From an uncultured Treponema sp. (GTDB taxonomy: Bacteria > Spirochaetota > Spirochaetia > Treponematales > Treponemataceae), in the NCBI GenBank assembly GCA_937877535.1, contig CALFJF010000051.1, forward strand, positions 1 through 64,000: a DNA stretch of 64,000 nt. Direction: 5' to 3'. A program made the translations under genes and the position numbers. The notes beneath the pieces were generated by a model. The model saw nothing but the letters and a program-made list of their open reading frames with translations, did no database searches and was not told the DNA's origin. Positions 5,890 to 14,266 of this stretch are shown here, piece by piece. Positions within the stretch are counted from its first letter, which is position 1; each line of letters begins with the position of its first letter.

Positions 5890-7584
5890 GTGAAACGTTT
5901 TATTTGTTTTTTTACAGTAGTTACCACAAGTATTTTTCTCATTTCCGCACAGGAGGCTCTTAAATCCACGGAAGAAGAATACTACGATTTTCTTTCGCTC
6001 ACGGGGCTTACCAAACGCCCCACGCTCGGCTACCGCACACTGAGCGACTCGGAATGGATTTTTAACACGGACGAAGAAGGAAACACGCTCGAAGATTCCG
6101 ACGAGAATATCTGGAAAGAAAACAATCTCGGAAAAAAACGCACGATTTGGCAGCAGGATTCCCAAAAAGAAAACTGGTTCACGCGCGGAATCGACCGAAG
6201 CATACAATTTAAGATATATGGACCAGAATGGTACAACTCTTACAACACCGCAGCCCCCTACGGGCAGAACGACGGCGCACTCTGGCAAGGAAAAGGCTAC
6301 AACACCAGCCTCACGGCGGGCGCACGGCTAGAAGGATTCGGCTTTGAGGTGACGGTAAAGCCACAGGTGAGTTTTAGTCAGAACAAGAGTTTTGAACTGA
6401 TGCCCGCCGTCTCTGACAGCGAGTACAGTTATTTTCAGAGCGGCATTGACCTGCCGCAGCGGTTTGGCGATGATTCATTCTGGACGTTTGACTGGGGCGA
6501 CACGGAAATCCGCTACACCTGGAAAAACCTGACCGCAGGCTTTGGCACACAGTCGCCGTGGCTTGGTCCTGCCTGGCTGAACCCCATGCTGGGAAGCAAC
6601 AACGCCGCTACCTACCCCAAAGTCGATTTGGGCTTACGGAAAACGGCAGTTCACCTGCCGTGGCTGGGCTGGTACATTGGCGACGTTGAAGGACGCATCT
6701 GGGTCGGACGGCTGGAAGAGTCGGACTATTTTGACAACAACAGCGACAATGACTACCGCCTGCTGAACGGCATCTCGCTTTCCTTTGCGCCCGCGTTCAT
6801 TCCGGGTCTGACCGTTGGCGTAAACAGGATTTTTTTGACGGACTGGGCGGTGCATAATCTCAAATACATCGGAAGATTGTTTACGCTGTCACGTAGCAAC
6901 GGTAGCCAAGTGGGAACTGGAGAAGACGAAGACCAAAAGGTCGCGTTGTTTGCCGACTGGAAATTTGACAAAGTGGGGGCTGAATTTTATGGCGAAATCG
7001 GTTTTGATGATTTTTCACCAGACCAAAAATCTGATTTTTTTCGTACTGCCGTTTATACTGCTGGAGTAAAACAGAGTATACCGATTCTTCAATGCGTACA
7101 AAAATATCTAGGAAACCTACGGAGCGAATTTATCTTTGAATGGAACAATTTTGAGATGTCTCAAGATTATCAATTAGATTTTATTACATACACAGGTTTT
7201 TATTCTCATGGTTTAATATCACAAGGTTATACACAAAAAGGTCAAATTCTTGGTGCTGGTACAGGATACCACGGAAACAGCATATTCGTAAATTATCGAT
7301 TTTTTTACAAATATGGTATGATTTCATTTTTTTATCAAAGATTTTGTCCTGACAACAATTATATTTACAACAAAGCTATCAATGCAACAGCAGATGATGT
7401 ACATGATGAATATTTTATCAAGAACAAAGCATACAGAACATATGGATTTGAAGTATCACATTATATTACACACACCTTTTGCATAATGGGAAATTTCACC
7501 AGAATATTAATACATCGCCCCTTATACAATGACAGAAATATATATTGTTATGCATTTAAAATTGCGGGAAAATTTCAGTTATAA
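5890..7584 (+). CDS. Wzi-like outer-membrane beta-barrel, capsule assembly family (tentative)
   Basis: A 564-residue exported protein. The N-terminal MKRFICFFTVVTTSIFLISA is a signal peptide with probable cleavage before QEA. The body is rich in aromatic, alternating strands ending in phenylalanine-rich segments, as in outer-membrane barrels. Blocks such as FGTQSPWLGPAWLNPMLGSN and the following FPxxDLGLRK-like stretch resemble the capsule-assembly Wzi family, which holds surface polysaccharide at the outer membrane. The start is a GTG at 5890, chosen because it gives the complete signal peptide. Upstream are rhamnose genes and downstream a flippase, fitting a polysaccharide role. Base composition changes inside the gene near 7000 from GC-rich to strongly AT-rich. 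The family call rests on motif memory and is moderate. Confidence 0.55.
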   Translation: MKRFICFFTVVTTSIFLISAQEALKSTEEEYYDFLSLTGLTKRPTLGYRTLSDSEWIFNTDEEGNTLEDSDENIWKENNLGKKRTIWQQDSQKENWFTRGIDRSIQFKIYGPEWYNSYNTAAPYGQNDGALWQGKGYNTSLTAGARLEGFGFEVTVKPQVSFSQNKSFELMPAVSDSEYSYFQSGIDLPQRFGDDSFWTFDWGDTEIRYTWKNLTAGFGTQSPWLGPAWLNPMLGSNNAATYPKVDLGLRKTAVHLPWLGWYIGDVEGRIWVGRLEESDYFDNNSDNDYRLLNGISLSFAPAFIPGLTVGVNRIFLTDWAVHNLKYIGRLFTLSRSNGSQVGTGEDEDQKVALFADWKFDKVGAEFYGEIGFDDFSPDQKSDFFRTAVYTAGVKQSIPILQCVQKYLGNLRSEFIFEWNNFEMSQDYQLDFITYTGFYSHGLISQGYTQKGQILGAGTGYHGNSIFVNYRFFYKYGMISFFYQRFCPDNNYIYNKAINATADDVHDEYFIKNKAYRTYGFEVSHYITHTFCIMGNFTRILIHRPLYNDRNIYCYAFKIAGKFQL

Positions 7585-7619
7585 GGACAAACTTCCTTCT
7601 TTATACATAAGGATTTTAT

Positions 7620-9056
7620 ATGGCGAACACATCTTTGAAGAAAAATGTTTTTTTTAATGTCATCCGTTCTGTCGTAGCCCTGCTTTTCCCACTTATAACG
7701 TTTCCGTATGCTTCGCGCATTTTACTTCCAAGCGGTATAGGGAAAGTCAATTTTGTAAACAATATAATTTCATATTTTACACTTATTGCAAACTTGGGAA
7801 TTAGTACATATGCCATAAGGGAGGCTGCAAAAAGACGGGAAAACAAAGATGACCTTTCGTGTTTTTTTAAAGAAATTTTTGTGCTACACATAGTTTCTAC
7901 TCTCATTGCATACCTTTTGTTTTTAATAGCGTTTTTCTTTGTTCCAAAATTACAGAGTTATCAGACTTTGCTGTTACTAGCAAGCGTTACTATTATTTTT
8001 TCAACATTTGAGATAGACTGGCTCTACATTGCGGAAGAAAATTTTGCATACATCACATTAAGAAGCATTATTTTTCAAGGTCTTAGTCTTATATTTCTTT
8101 TTCTCTTAGTAAAAACAAAAGAAGATATTTTATGGTATTTATTTTTATCGGTTTTTTGTTCAGTGGGAACTAACATCGTCAATTTTATACATTCTTACAC
8201 ACACATTGCATTTAGAAAAAAGCATATACTACATCCATTACAACACGTAAAACCGCTCATTATTTTTTTTGCAATGGTTCTTATAACAAGTGTTTATATG
8301 TTACTTGATAATTCTATGTTAGGATTTCTGTCTTCTGACGAGCAAGTAGGTTTTTACTCATCAGCCACAAAATTAAATAAAATGGTTGTAACGCTTATAA
8401 CCGCAGTAACAGGTGTTATCCTTCCTCGTCTTTCTATCTATAGTGAGAAGGGAAAAAATGATGAAGTAATACGTTTATTTAACAAAGGACTTTCGTACGT
8501 ATGCTTCATTTCCATTCCTTGCGCGGTGGGATTGTCGTTATTGAGCAGACCGCTTACCCTGTTTTTTAGCGGTACGCACTATATACCTGCTATTTTCACA
8601 ATGCAGTTAATGACACCGATTATTTTTTTTATATCAATCAGTGGATTTATTGGTGTCCAATTTTTTACCCCGCTTAAAAAAGAACGATGGACACTTATTT
8701 CCGTTGCAATCGGCGCAGTTATAAATTTTTCGCTCAATATTATTTTTATTCCACGCTATGGTGCATTTGGTGCAGGCATCGCCTCTGTTTTTGCAGAAAG
8801 TGCTGTAACAATGGTGCAGATTATTATTGCCAGAAAATGTATCCACAAAAAACAGCAGTGTATGGTTATTTTTAAATGCTTAATTTCTTGCACGATAATG
8901 GGATTAGGGGTGTTATTTTGCTTAAAGTATATACAAAACATTGTTTTGCAGATTGTGCTATCCATTCTTGCTGGAACGTTCTTGTATGGTTTCTCATCAG
9001 TTCTTTTTCAGAATAAACCTGCAAAAGAACTGCTTACCATAATCAAAAAGGTGTAA
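7620..9056 (+). CDS. Polysaccharide/oligosaccharide flippase (Wzx-type, MOP superfamily)
   Basis: A 478-residue integral membrane protein with about 12-14 hydrophobic segments. Flippases of this type move lipid-linked sugar repeat units across the inner membrane. The N-terminal LLFPLITFPYASRILLPSGIGKVNF is the hallmark of the polysaccharide biosynthesis MOP family. Mid-protein, YMLLDNSMLGFLSSDEQVGFYSSATKLNK and the later PRYGAFGAGIASVFAE are also family-typical. It lies in the AT-rich part of the island, 35 bases after the Wzi-like gene, and converges on the glycosyltransferase gene at 9071. The substrate is unknown; rhamnose-containing glycan is plausible from context. Confidence 0.9.
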   Translation: MANTSLKKNVFFNVIRSVVALLFPLITFPYASRILLPSGIGKVNFVNNIISYFTLIANLGISTYAIREAAKRRENKDDLSCFFKEIFVLHIVSTLIAYLLFLIAFFFVPKLQSYQTLLLLASVTIIFSTFEIDWLYIAEENFAYITLRSIIFQGLSLIFLFLLVKTKEDILWYLFLSVFCSVGTNIVNFIHSYTHIAFRKKHILHPLQHVKPLIIFFAMVLITSVYMLLDNSMLGFLSSDEQVGFYSSATKLNKMVVTLITAVTGVILPRLSIYSEKGKNDEVIRLFNKGLSYVCFISIPCAVGLSLLSRPLTLFFSGTHYIPAIFTMQLMTPIIFFISISGFIGVQFFTPLKKERWTLISVAIGAVINFSLNIIFIPRYGAFGAGIASVFAESAVTMVQIIIARKCIHKKQQCMVIFKCLISCTIMGLGVLFCLKYIQNIVLQIVLSILAGTFLYGFSSVLFQNKPAKELLTIIKKV

Positions 9057-9070
9057 GCAATAAAGATTTT

Positions 9071-10120
9071 TTATGAATCACAAAGAAGTGCTGCAACTTC
9101 TCTAGCAAATTCTTCTTTCTCTATGGAAATTTTGTTTCTGTATTCAGAAAAGGTTTCTATTTCTGTTTCATAATTATCTAATAGAAATTGTATTTTATTT
9201 AAAATCATGGGAATGTTTTTTCGAGACTGCGTAAATTTATATTGTACTTCATCAATGGGAATGTCGCCATAATACTTTGCAGACCCTTTTTTTCCTGTAA
9301 TAATACAACACCTACACATAGCGGCTTCTCTTGGTAACCTATCTTTTCCAGGATGATACCCAAAATCAATATAAACTTTGCTTTTTAGCATAACTTCTTT
9401 TACCTGCGCTCTTGTCATATTTTTTATGGGAATCCAATGAATAGTTTTCCCATGTTCTATCAGTTTTTTTGTAAAAGCATAGCCTTTCTTTGGATTATAT
9501 ATAACAATATCTTCTTTTTTTGGATAGTCTGTTATATGTACATAATCTTCATTTATATAATCTTTAAGAGGCATTAAATTTTCAAAACCTTTTTTTAAAA
9601 GAAAATCTCTCGCATATTCAGATTGGTATGCATGACAACATATTTTTTTATCATCACAAAGTTTTTTCAAAGAATAACGTCTTATTTTTTTTCGAAGCAA
9701 AAAAAGTTTTACACGCTGTTTTAAAGCTCGAAATGCTAATAGAATATTAAACCGAACCAAGTCATTAAACACTATATGTTCTGCTTGACAAATATAAAAA
9801 TTGTCTACACTGAGCCACCAAAAAACAACTTGAGCATTGCAAATGTCAAAGTAAAAATTAAAAATGCCTTCATAAATAACAACAACATGTTCAGGAGAAT
9901 CCTCTATAGTAGAGGCTAGTTTTATATCATATTTTTTATAGTCATTAGGAATCTCATGAGGAGCATCTCCAAAATAAACAATATATCCTCCAGCACAGAG
10001 AGAATTCTTATTAATCACATCTACTAATTGATGTAATAATTCTGCACCGCCTGTAACAATTCCTGCTGGACAATAGACATATACTTTCGTTGTTTTTGAA
10101 ATTGATAATACATTACTCAT
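9071..10120 (-). CDS. Glycosyltransferase-like protein (GT4-type fold suspected)
   Basis: A 349-residue cytoplasmic protein. The early GGAELLHQLV resembles the glycine-rich loop of GT-B glycosyltransferases. Near the C-terminus IDFGYHPGKDRLPREAAMCRC resembles the sugar-nucleotide-binding region of GT4-like enzymes, with RE in place of the usual Ex7E. The start was placed at the ATG at 10120 (MSNVLSIS) because AAGGGA stands just upstream; an earlier in-frame ATG at 10144 overlaps the previous gene and lacks a site. It follows the acetyltransferase gene by 4 bases and converges with the flippase. Sugar donor and acceptor cannot be told. Confidence 0.6.
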   Translation of the reverse strand: MSNVLSISKTTKVYVYCPAGIVTGGAELLHQLVDVINKNSLCAGGYIVYFGDAPHEIPNDYKKYDIKLASTIEDSPEHVVVIYEGIFNFYFDICNAQVVFWWLSVDNFYICQAEHIVFNDLVRFNILLAFRALKQRVKLFLLRKKIRRYSLKKLCDDKKICCHAYQSEYARDFLLKKGFENLMPLKDYINEDYVHITDYPKKEDIVIYNPKKGYAFTKKLIEHGKTIHWIPIKNMTRAQVKEVMLKSKVYIDFGYHPGKDRLPREAAMCRCCIITGKKGSAKYYGDIPIDEVQYKFTQSRKNIPMILNKIQFLLDNYETEIETFSEYRNKISIEKEEFAREVAALLCDS

Positions 10121-10124
10121 TATT

Positions 10125-10841
10125 TTATCCCTTCGTTTCAACATTTTGAAGTCCTTTTAGGATTTCATCAATATTCCCATCTGTAAGCGCAGTATATACA
10201 GTGTCAAGCGCACCTCTAGTAACTCCGTCTAACAATTCTGCAATATCAACACTGACCAGTTTTTTTATTACTGCTTCACTAAAACGATAATGAATGACTT
10301 TTGCTGGCACACCACCAACTATTGCATACGGCGGAACATCTTTTGTTACCACCGCTCCCGCTCCAACAACCGCCCCTTGTCCAATCGTTACCCCTGAACA
10401 AATTATAGCATTCAACCCAATCCAAACGTCATCGTTTACAACAATATCACCTTTAGAAAGAGCCTCATGCGCATACCCAAATCGCTTTACTTTTAACGGA
10501 TAGCTCGTCAAAGAATCAAGTTTATGCTCATTTCCCAAAATAAACCATACATTCTTTGCTATTGAACAATAATTTCCAATATACAATTTTGTATCTGCAA
10601 GCGTAGAGTCTTCTATATGCAAATCCCCATAAGAACCTCTGCCAACAAAAATTCTATCAAGCAACTCTCTTCTCGGGTCATACCAAACTATATCAAAATT
10701 ATTATTTTTTTTGCAAAGCAAAGTGGAGATTCTTTTCTGTTGTCTTTTACGAAATTCTCTTTGCAACACCTTGCATACGATAAGAGTATCAATAAGAAAA
10801 AGTAAAGATATAAAAAAGAAAAGAAACCGACTTAAAATCAT
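10125..10841 (-). CDS. Left-handed beta-helix (hexapeptide repeat) O-acetyltransferase
   Basis: A 238-residue protein with an N-terminal hydrophobic segment (MILSRFLFFFISLLFLIDTL) that probably anchors it to the membrane. The hexapeptide region begins near residue 75 (GSYGDLHIEDSTLADTKLYIGNYCSIA). It ends with VWIGLNAIICSGVTIGQGAVVGAGAVVTKDVPPYAIVGGVPAKVIHYRF, the classic end of the CatB/LbH acetyltransferase group. The usual role in such loci is acetylation of a sugar in a surface glycan. It lies 15 bases after the HipA-like gene but has its own strong promoter inside that gene's end, with -10 TATAAT only 9 bases before the ATG. Confidence 0.85.
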   Translation of the reverse strand: MILSRFLFFFISLLFLIDTLIVCKVLQREFRKRQQKRISTLLCKKNNNFDIVWYDPRRELLDRIFVGRGSYGDLHIEDSTLADTKLYIGNYCSIAKNVWFILGNEHKLDSLTSYPLKVKRFGYAHEALSKGDIVVNDDVWIGLNAIICSGVTIGQGAVVGAGAVVTKDVPPYAIVGGVPAKVIHYRFSEAVIKKLVSVDIAELLDGVTRGALDTVYTALTDGNIDEILKGLQNVETKG

Positions 10842-10850
10842 ATTACATTT

Positions 10851-10879
10851 ATTATATCAGAAAATATCCGTAAAAACAA
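10851..10879 (-). promoter_or_regulatory. Predicted promoter of the acetyltransferase gene
   Basis: Minus strand: TTGTTT (10879-10874), 17 bases, TATAAT (10856-10851). The ATG at 10841 is 9 bases past the -10, so the transcript should start within about three bases of the start codon. Confidence 0.7.
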
Positions 10880-12134
10880 GACTTAAACCTTGTAATTTGT
10901 CAAGCGTTCGGCGATGCTTGTTTTTGGTTATCGGAATTTTTTTGTCGTTTTCTACCAAATAAGTAAAGCCCTGTATTCTGTTCTTTAAATTTTCGCACAA
11001 TAAAGTGCGCCGCTCTTTTGAAATAAAGACATTTTTTTGGAGTAAACTATCAAACCAAACGGGTATGTCAGATACGTTTTCAAGTGGCAATGACTTTAGA
11101 TTTTTTCTATCCAAAAGATTAAATTGCTCGGCTTGATTATCCTTAAATGGACGAGCAGGAATATCTATAGCAGCATACGAAGTTTTGGGTAAGACTTTAT
11201 TTAAAAACAAAGATTTTTCGCTATCATATACGGGCGCAAGCCCCAGCCATTCCAACGTATCTGCATTGCGAATAAAACCAAAATTTCTCAAATGCCTATC
11301 TGTATTTGCAATTATAAAATCAACGGCAAGCATTTTTTGTAAATCATCCTCTATATTCTGAATGCCGAGCGCATTACAACAACGCAAAAAATGCTGATAC
11401 ACAGATTCGTTGTTCATTTTTTTTAGCACTTTTGTCACATCGTATGCAGGAATCAACTCCGTATGCACATCTATAAAATTTTTACACAGAGAAAAATATT
11501 CGACTTCACCATCATCGCTTTTGAGTTCCTGTATGAGATAGCGAGCGTGAGAAATACCAAGTCTATGACACAGATAACTTGCCAGAACTTCATTAAAGGG
11601 CTCTTGCTGAAATGAGGATTCCGTGCCTTTGAGCAAAAAACGTTCGTTATCCACAAGCATCCATTTTTTAGGAAGCATTCCGTCCGTGAACAAATCAGGG
11701 GAATTATATGTACCTGCGGAAAATGTCCTGTGTCTTTCCAGCAATAAATACTCCCCAATGGTATCATCAAAGTTATTCTGGAAAAAATTGCATTTTTCCC
11801 ATGTAACATCATCATTGACTTTTTTTATCCAATAATGGTCGATAAGGTTGAAACTATGAGTTTTATCAATAAGTTGTTCTTTTGTCTTTACTTTTAAAAT
11901 TTTAAAAGCGTTCTCAAGATTTTTACGTCCTATAGGAATAGAACGATTTTTCCACCAATTGTCAAATTTTTTTTCGTCAACATCTTGCGTTATGCTTTTG
12001 CCCATTGCTTTTGTAATTCCAACAGGAATTAAGTCAGCATTACATACATGAGAAACCGCAATAATATTGAAATCAACATCAAGAGAAAATTGCAAAACAG
12101 GATTTTCTTTATGGAACAAAACATAATCAACCAT
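10857..12134 (-). CDS. HipA-like serine/threonine kinase, orphan (no HipB)
   Basis: A 425-residue protein. HipA kinases phosphorylate cytoplasmic targets (glutamyl-tRNA synthetase in the classical case) and act as toxins when unrestrained. Visible here: a nucleotide-binding Lys in RFLLKG (residue 169), the catalytic loop ANTDRHLRNFGF (Asp279, Asn284) and the metal-binding Asp in LAPVYDSEKS (residue 304). The N-terminal 110 residues (WWKNRSIPIGR...DHYWIKK) differ from classical HipA and match a clostridial-type HipA branch as I recall it. There is no helix-turn-helix HipB antitoxin beside it. Instead it is divergent, with a 99-bp gap, from an ADP-ribosyltransferase-like gene. A good promoter with an internal palindrome lies upstream. 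Toxin, regulator or defence kinase all remain possible. Confidence 0.75.
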   Translation of the reverse strand: MVDYVLFHKENPVLQFSLDVDFNIIAVSHVCNADLIPVGITKAMGKSITQDVDEKKFDNWWKNRSIPIGRKNLENAFKILKVKTKEQLIDKTHSFNLIDHYWIKKVNDDVTWEKCNFFQNNFDDTIGEYLLLERHRTFSAGTYNSPDLFTDGMLPKKWMLVDNERFLLKGTESSFQQEPFNEVLASYLCHRLGISHARYLIQELKSDDGEVEYFSLCKNFIDVHTELIPAYDVTKVLKKMNNESVYQHFLRCCNALGIQNIEDDLQKMLAVDFIIANTDRHLRNFGFIRNADTLEWLGLAPVYDSEKSLFLNKVLPKTSYAAIDIPARPFKDNQAEQFNLLDRKNLKSLPLENVSDIPVWFDSLLQKNVFISKERRTLLCENLKNRIQGFTYLVENDKKIPITKNKHRRTLDKLQGLSLVFTDIF

Positions 12135-12155
12135 AACCTATCACCCCAAATAAGG

Positions 12156-12184
12156 AGTATAACAAATGCCGTTTTGCATTTCAA
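12156..12184 (-). promoter_or_regulatory. Predicted promoter of the HipA-like gene
   Basis: Minus strand: TTGAAA (12184-12179), 17-base spacer, TATACT (12161-12156). The spacer is almost entirely occupied by the palindrome at 12164-12181. The start codon lies 21 bases past the -10, with a GGGGTGATAGG ribosome-binding region between. Confidence 0.7.
12164..12181. promoter_or_regulatory. Operator-like palindrome between -35 and -10 of the HipA-like promoter
   Basis: AAATGC-CGTTTT-GCATTT, a perfect 6+6+6 inverted repeat. Its position over the promoter spacer predicts repression or MerR-like control of the kinase gene, possibly by one of the products of the locus. Confidence 0.5.
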
Positions 12185-12197
12185 TTACTCATTATAT

Positions 12198-12226
12198 TTG
12201 CTATCCCTTGCCGTTTATGCTATAGT
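12198..12226 (+). promoter_or_regulatory. Predicted promoter of the ADP-ribosyltransferase-like gene
   Basis: TTGCTA (12198-12203), 17 bases, TATAGT (12221-12226), with an extended -10 TGC in front. The ATG at 12234 is 7 bases past the -10 and no ribosome-binding site is visible, so a leaderless mRNA is predicted. Confidence 0.65.
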
Positions 12227-12233
12227 AATCGTA

Positions 12234-12875
12234 ATGTGTGATTTTAAGCAAGAAACCATAACCTTGTACCACGGCTCAAAAAGCGGATTACAGGGCGATA
12301 TCCAACCCATAAGCCGAGACCTTTGTGATTTTGGAAAAGGGTTTTACATGGGAACAGAAGAAACTCAGCCGCTCACGCTTATCTGCAATTATCAAACAGC
12401 AGTTTTATATGAACTCGAATTGAACACATCAAATCTAAACATAAGAGAAATACCGCTTGGAATTGACTGGGCATTGTTCGTTGCATTCAACAGGGGACGA
12501 CTCACAAAAGAAACTGCGCCAAAACTATATGAAAAGTATACTCATTATACAGAAAATGTCGATGTTTTTACGGGATTCATAGCGAATGACCGAATGTTTG
12601 TTGTGCTTGACCGATTTTTTGACGGCGATATTACCGACAGGGCATTGGTAGAAAGTCTGTCTGCATTAAAACTCGGAATTCAGTATGTCGCCATAACGCA
12701 AAAAGCGTGTGATGCAATAAAAATACTATCAGAAAAGAAGATTACGGACGCAGACAGAGAACATCTAAAAATGCTGAGTTCTGAAAATCGAAAAACAGGT
12801 ATTTCGCTTGCAGATGAAATTTGCAGAAAATATCGAAGGGAGGGACTTTATTTTGACGAAATCATCAGAGCATAA
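12234..12875 (+). CDS. DUF3990-type protein, ADP-ribosyltransferase-like fold (suspected toxin or effector)
   Basis: A 213-residue protein that matches my memory of the DUF3990 family. TLYHGSK near residue 10 and FGKGFYMGTEETQP near residue 33 look like the His and Tyr strands of H-Y-E/Q ADP-ribosyltransferases. LGIQYVAIT near residue 147 could give the third catalytic position. The start is the ATG at 12234, fixed by the promoter; longer in-frame starts lie upstream of it and would add a hydrophobic stretch unrelated to the family. It overlaps the next gene by 23 bases and is divergent from the HipA-like kinase. Enzyme activity and target are inference only. Confidence 0.6.
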   Translation: MCDFKQETITLYHGSKSGLQGDIQPISRDLCDFGKGFYMGTEETQPLTLICNYQTAVLYELELNTSNLNIREIPLGIDWALFVAFNRGRLTKETAPKLYEKYTHYTENVDVFTGFIANDRMFVVLDRFFDGDITDRALVESLSALKLGIQYVAITQKACDAIKILSEKKITDADREHLKMLSSENRKTGISLADEICRKYRREGLYFDEIIRA

Positions 12876-13287
12876 AACGCTCCACACGCTTTCAAAATTT
12901 GAACGTCAATTATGCGCTATTCAAGGGAAGATGTTTGCATGCTCTGCAAAAAAATCATTGGAAAGTGAAAATTTTATAAATTTCTATATGAATAGCCAGA
13001 CCGCAAAGTATTTTGACCTTCCCTATGACAGGACGCAGTGGCTCGGAGCAGAAAACCTTTTGCAGGATGTTATCGATGAAAATCCGGCCTTGCCAAAGGG
13101 AACTCCATTCGACAGCGAAACACTTTTTTGGCTTGGCTATATATACCGCTACTGGCATTTTCTTACTGAAGAAAGTAGCGAGAAAATCGTAAAAGAATGT
13201 GACGCGCAGACAATGCGCCTTCTTTATCCTGCATACCATACGCTTGATTGCGAAAATGCAATACTCAGAATAAAGGAAAGCATATAA
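12853..13287 (+). CDS. Small helical protein of unknown function, partner of the DUF3990-type gene
   Basis: I do not recognise this 144-residue protein. A TTG start at 12853 is preferred because GGGAGGG stands 8 bases before it. An ATG at 12808 would have no site and a longer overlap with the previous gene. It is mostly helical by eye, with FERQLCAIQGKMF near the start, ENFINFYMNSQTAKYFDLP in the middle and TLFWLGYIYRYWHFLTEES near residue 95. Its 23-base overlap with the ADP-ribosyltransferase-like gene implies coupled, roughly matched production, as in many toxin-antitoxin pairs. An antitoxin role is therefore an inference from layout. No nucleotide-binding or DNA-binding motif is seen. Confidence 0.6.
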   Translation: MTKSSEHKTLHTLSKFERQLCAIQGKMFACSAKKSLESENFINFYMNSQTAKYFDLPYDRTQWLGAENLLQDVIDENPALPKGTPFDSETLFWLGYIYRYWHFLTEESSEKIVKECDAQTMRLLYPAYHTLDCENAILRIKESI

Positions 13288-13291
13288 TTTT

Positions 13292-14206
13292 ATGGATGTT
13301 TCTATTATCATCGTAAACTACAACACAAAAAAACTCCTTGCAGACTGTCTCCGTTCCATTTATGAGCAGACAAAGGATATTGCATTTGAAGTAATCGTAA
13401 GCGACAACGGCTCTACGGACGGCTCAGTGGAGATGGTGCGGGAAGCGTTTCCACAGGTTATTCTGATTGAAAACAAGGCAAATCTGGGGTTTGGCGCGGC
13501 AAACAACCGGGCTCTTGCGGTGGCAAAGGGCGCATACCTTTTTTACTTGAACAGCGATACGGTGCTACTAAACAATGCCGTAAAACAGTTTTATGACTGG
13601 TGGCAGACGCATGACGACGGCACGCTAGGCGCACTGGGAGCAAACCTGCTCAATGCAAACGGCGAGGTTATCCATTCCTACGGCAGTTTTTTGTGCTACA
13701 AAACAGAACTAAAAAACACATTGCGTGCACTTAGAGCAACGGCGGTTTACACGGTGCTCTCAGTTTTTAGCAAGCGTTTTCCCCCGCCCGACGTGCAAGA
13801 TGACCGCACCGCATTTTTTGCGGGCGAAGTAGATTATATAACGGGCGCAGACTTATTCGTAAAAAACGATAGTGCTGCCCGCTTTGACGAGCGATTTTTT
13901 ATGTACTGCGAAGAAGCCGACTTGCAATTGCAACTGGCACAGAAAGGAAAAACGCGGCTGATTATTGACGGTCCAAAGATTATCCACCTTTCTGGTGGCG
14001 GGAACAAAAGGTCAGTAGACAAAGTGCGTAGCCTCGCAACGTTTTCCAGCATACACTTTAATCTTTCCCGCGTGCAATATTTTAAGAAAAACGGCATTTC
14101 TGCCCCAAAGGTTGCCTTGCTTAAATATCTTACGTTCATGCAATGGTTAAATCCGCTTATCTTTAAAACGACAAAACGCTTTATTCCACAGTTGCTTAGA
14201 ATATAA
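13292..14206 (+). CDS. Glycosyltransferase family 2 (rhamnosyltransferase-like)
   Basis: A 304-residue GT-A enzyme. It opens with VSIIIVNYNTKKLLADCLRSIYEQT and VSDNGSTDGS. LGFGAANNRAL and YLFYLNSDTV follow, where the Asp serves the metal-nucleotide site. GADLFVKNDSAARFDERFFMYCEEADLQLQL carries the ED base region. This arrangement is typical of WbbL-like rhamnosyltransferases, which fits the dTDP-rhamnose genes 8 kb upstream. It starts 4 bases after the small partner gene and so may share its transcript. Base composition is closer to the chromosome than the AT-rich genes before it. Confidence 0.88.
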   Translation: MDVSIIIVNYNTKKLLADCLRSIYEQTKDIAFEVIVSDNGSTDGSVEMVREAFPQVILIENKANLGFGAANNRALAVAKGAYLFYLNSDTVLLNNAVKQFYDWWQTHDDGTLGALGANLLNANGEVIHSYGSFLCYKTELKNTLRALRATAVYTVLSVFSKRFPPPDVQDDRTAFFAGEVDYITGADLFVKNDSAARFDERFFMYCEEADLQLQLAQKGKTRLIIDGPKIIHLSGGGNKRSVDKVRSLATFSSIHFNLSRVQYFKKNGISAPKVALLKYLTFMQWLNPLIFKTTKRFIPQLLRI

Positions 14207-14266
14207 TTACATTGATATGTACAAGTCGAAGTCTTTTTTGATTATTTACTTCAAAAAAATATTGTT

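Noticed and set aside
12048..12233. Longer start for the DUF3990-type gene giving an N-terminal hydrophobic segment
   Set aside because: The upstream extension crosses the predicted promoter and the divergent HipA-side promoter, and the family core begins near the ATG at 12234.
7620..14206. Prophage or integrative element
   Set aside because: No integrase, transposase, phage structural gene or attachment repeat is seen, in spite of AT-rich composition; acquired sugar genes explain the composition.
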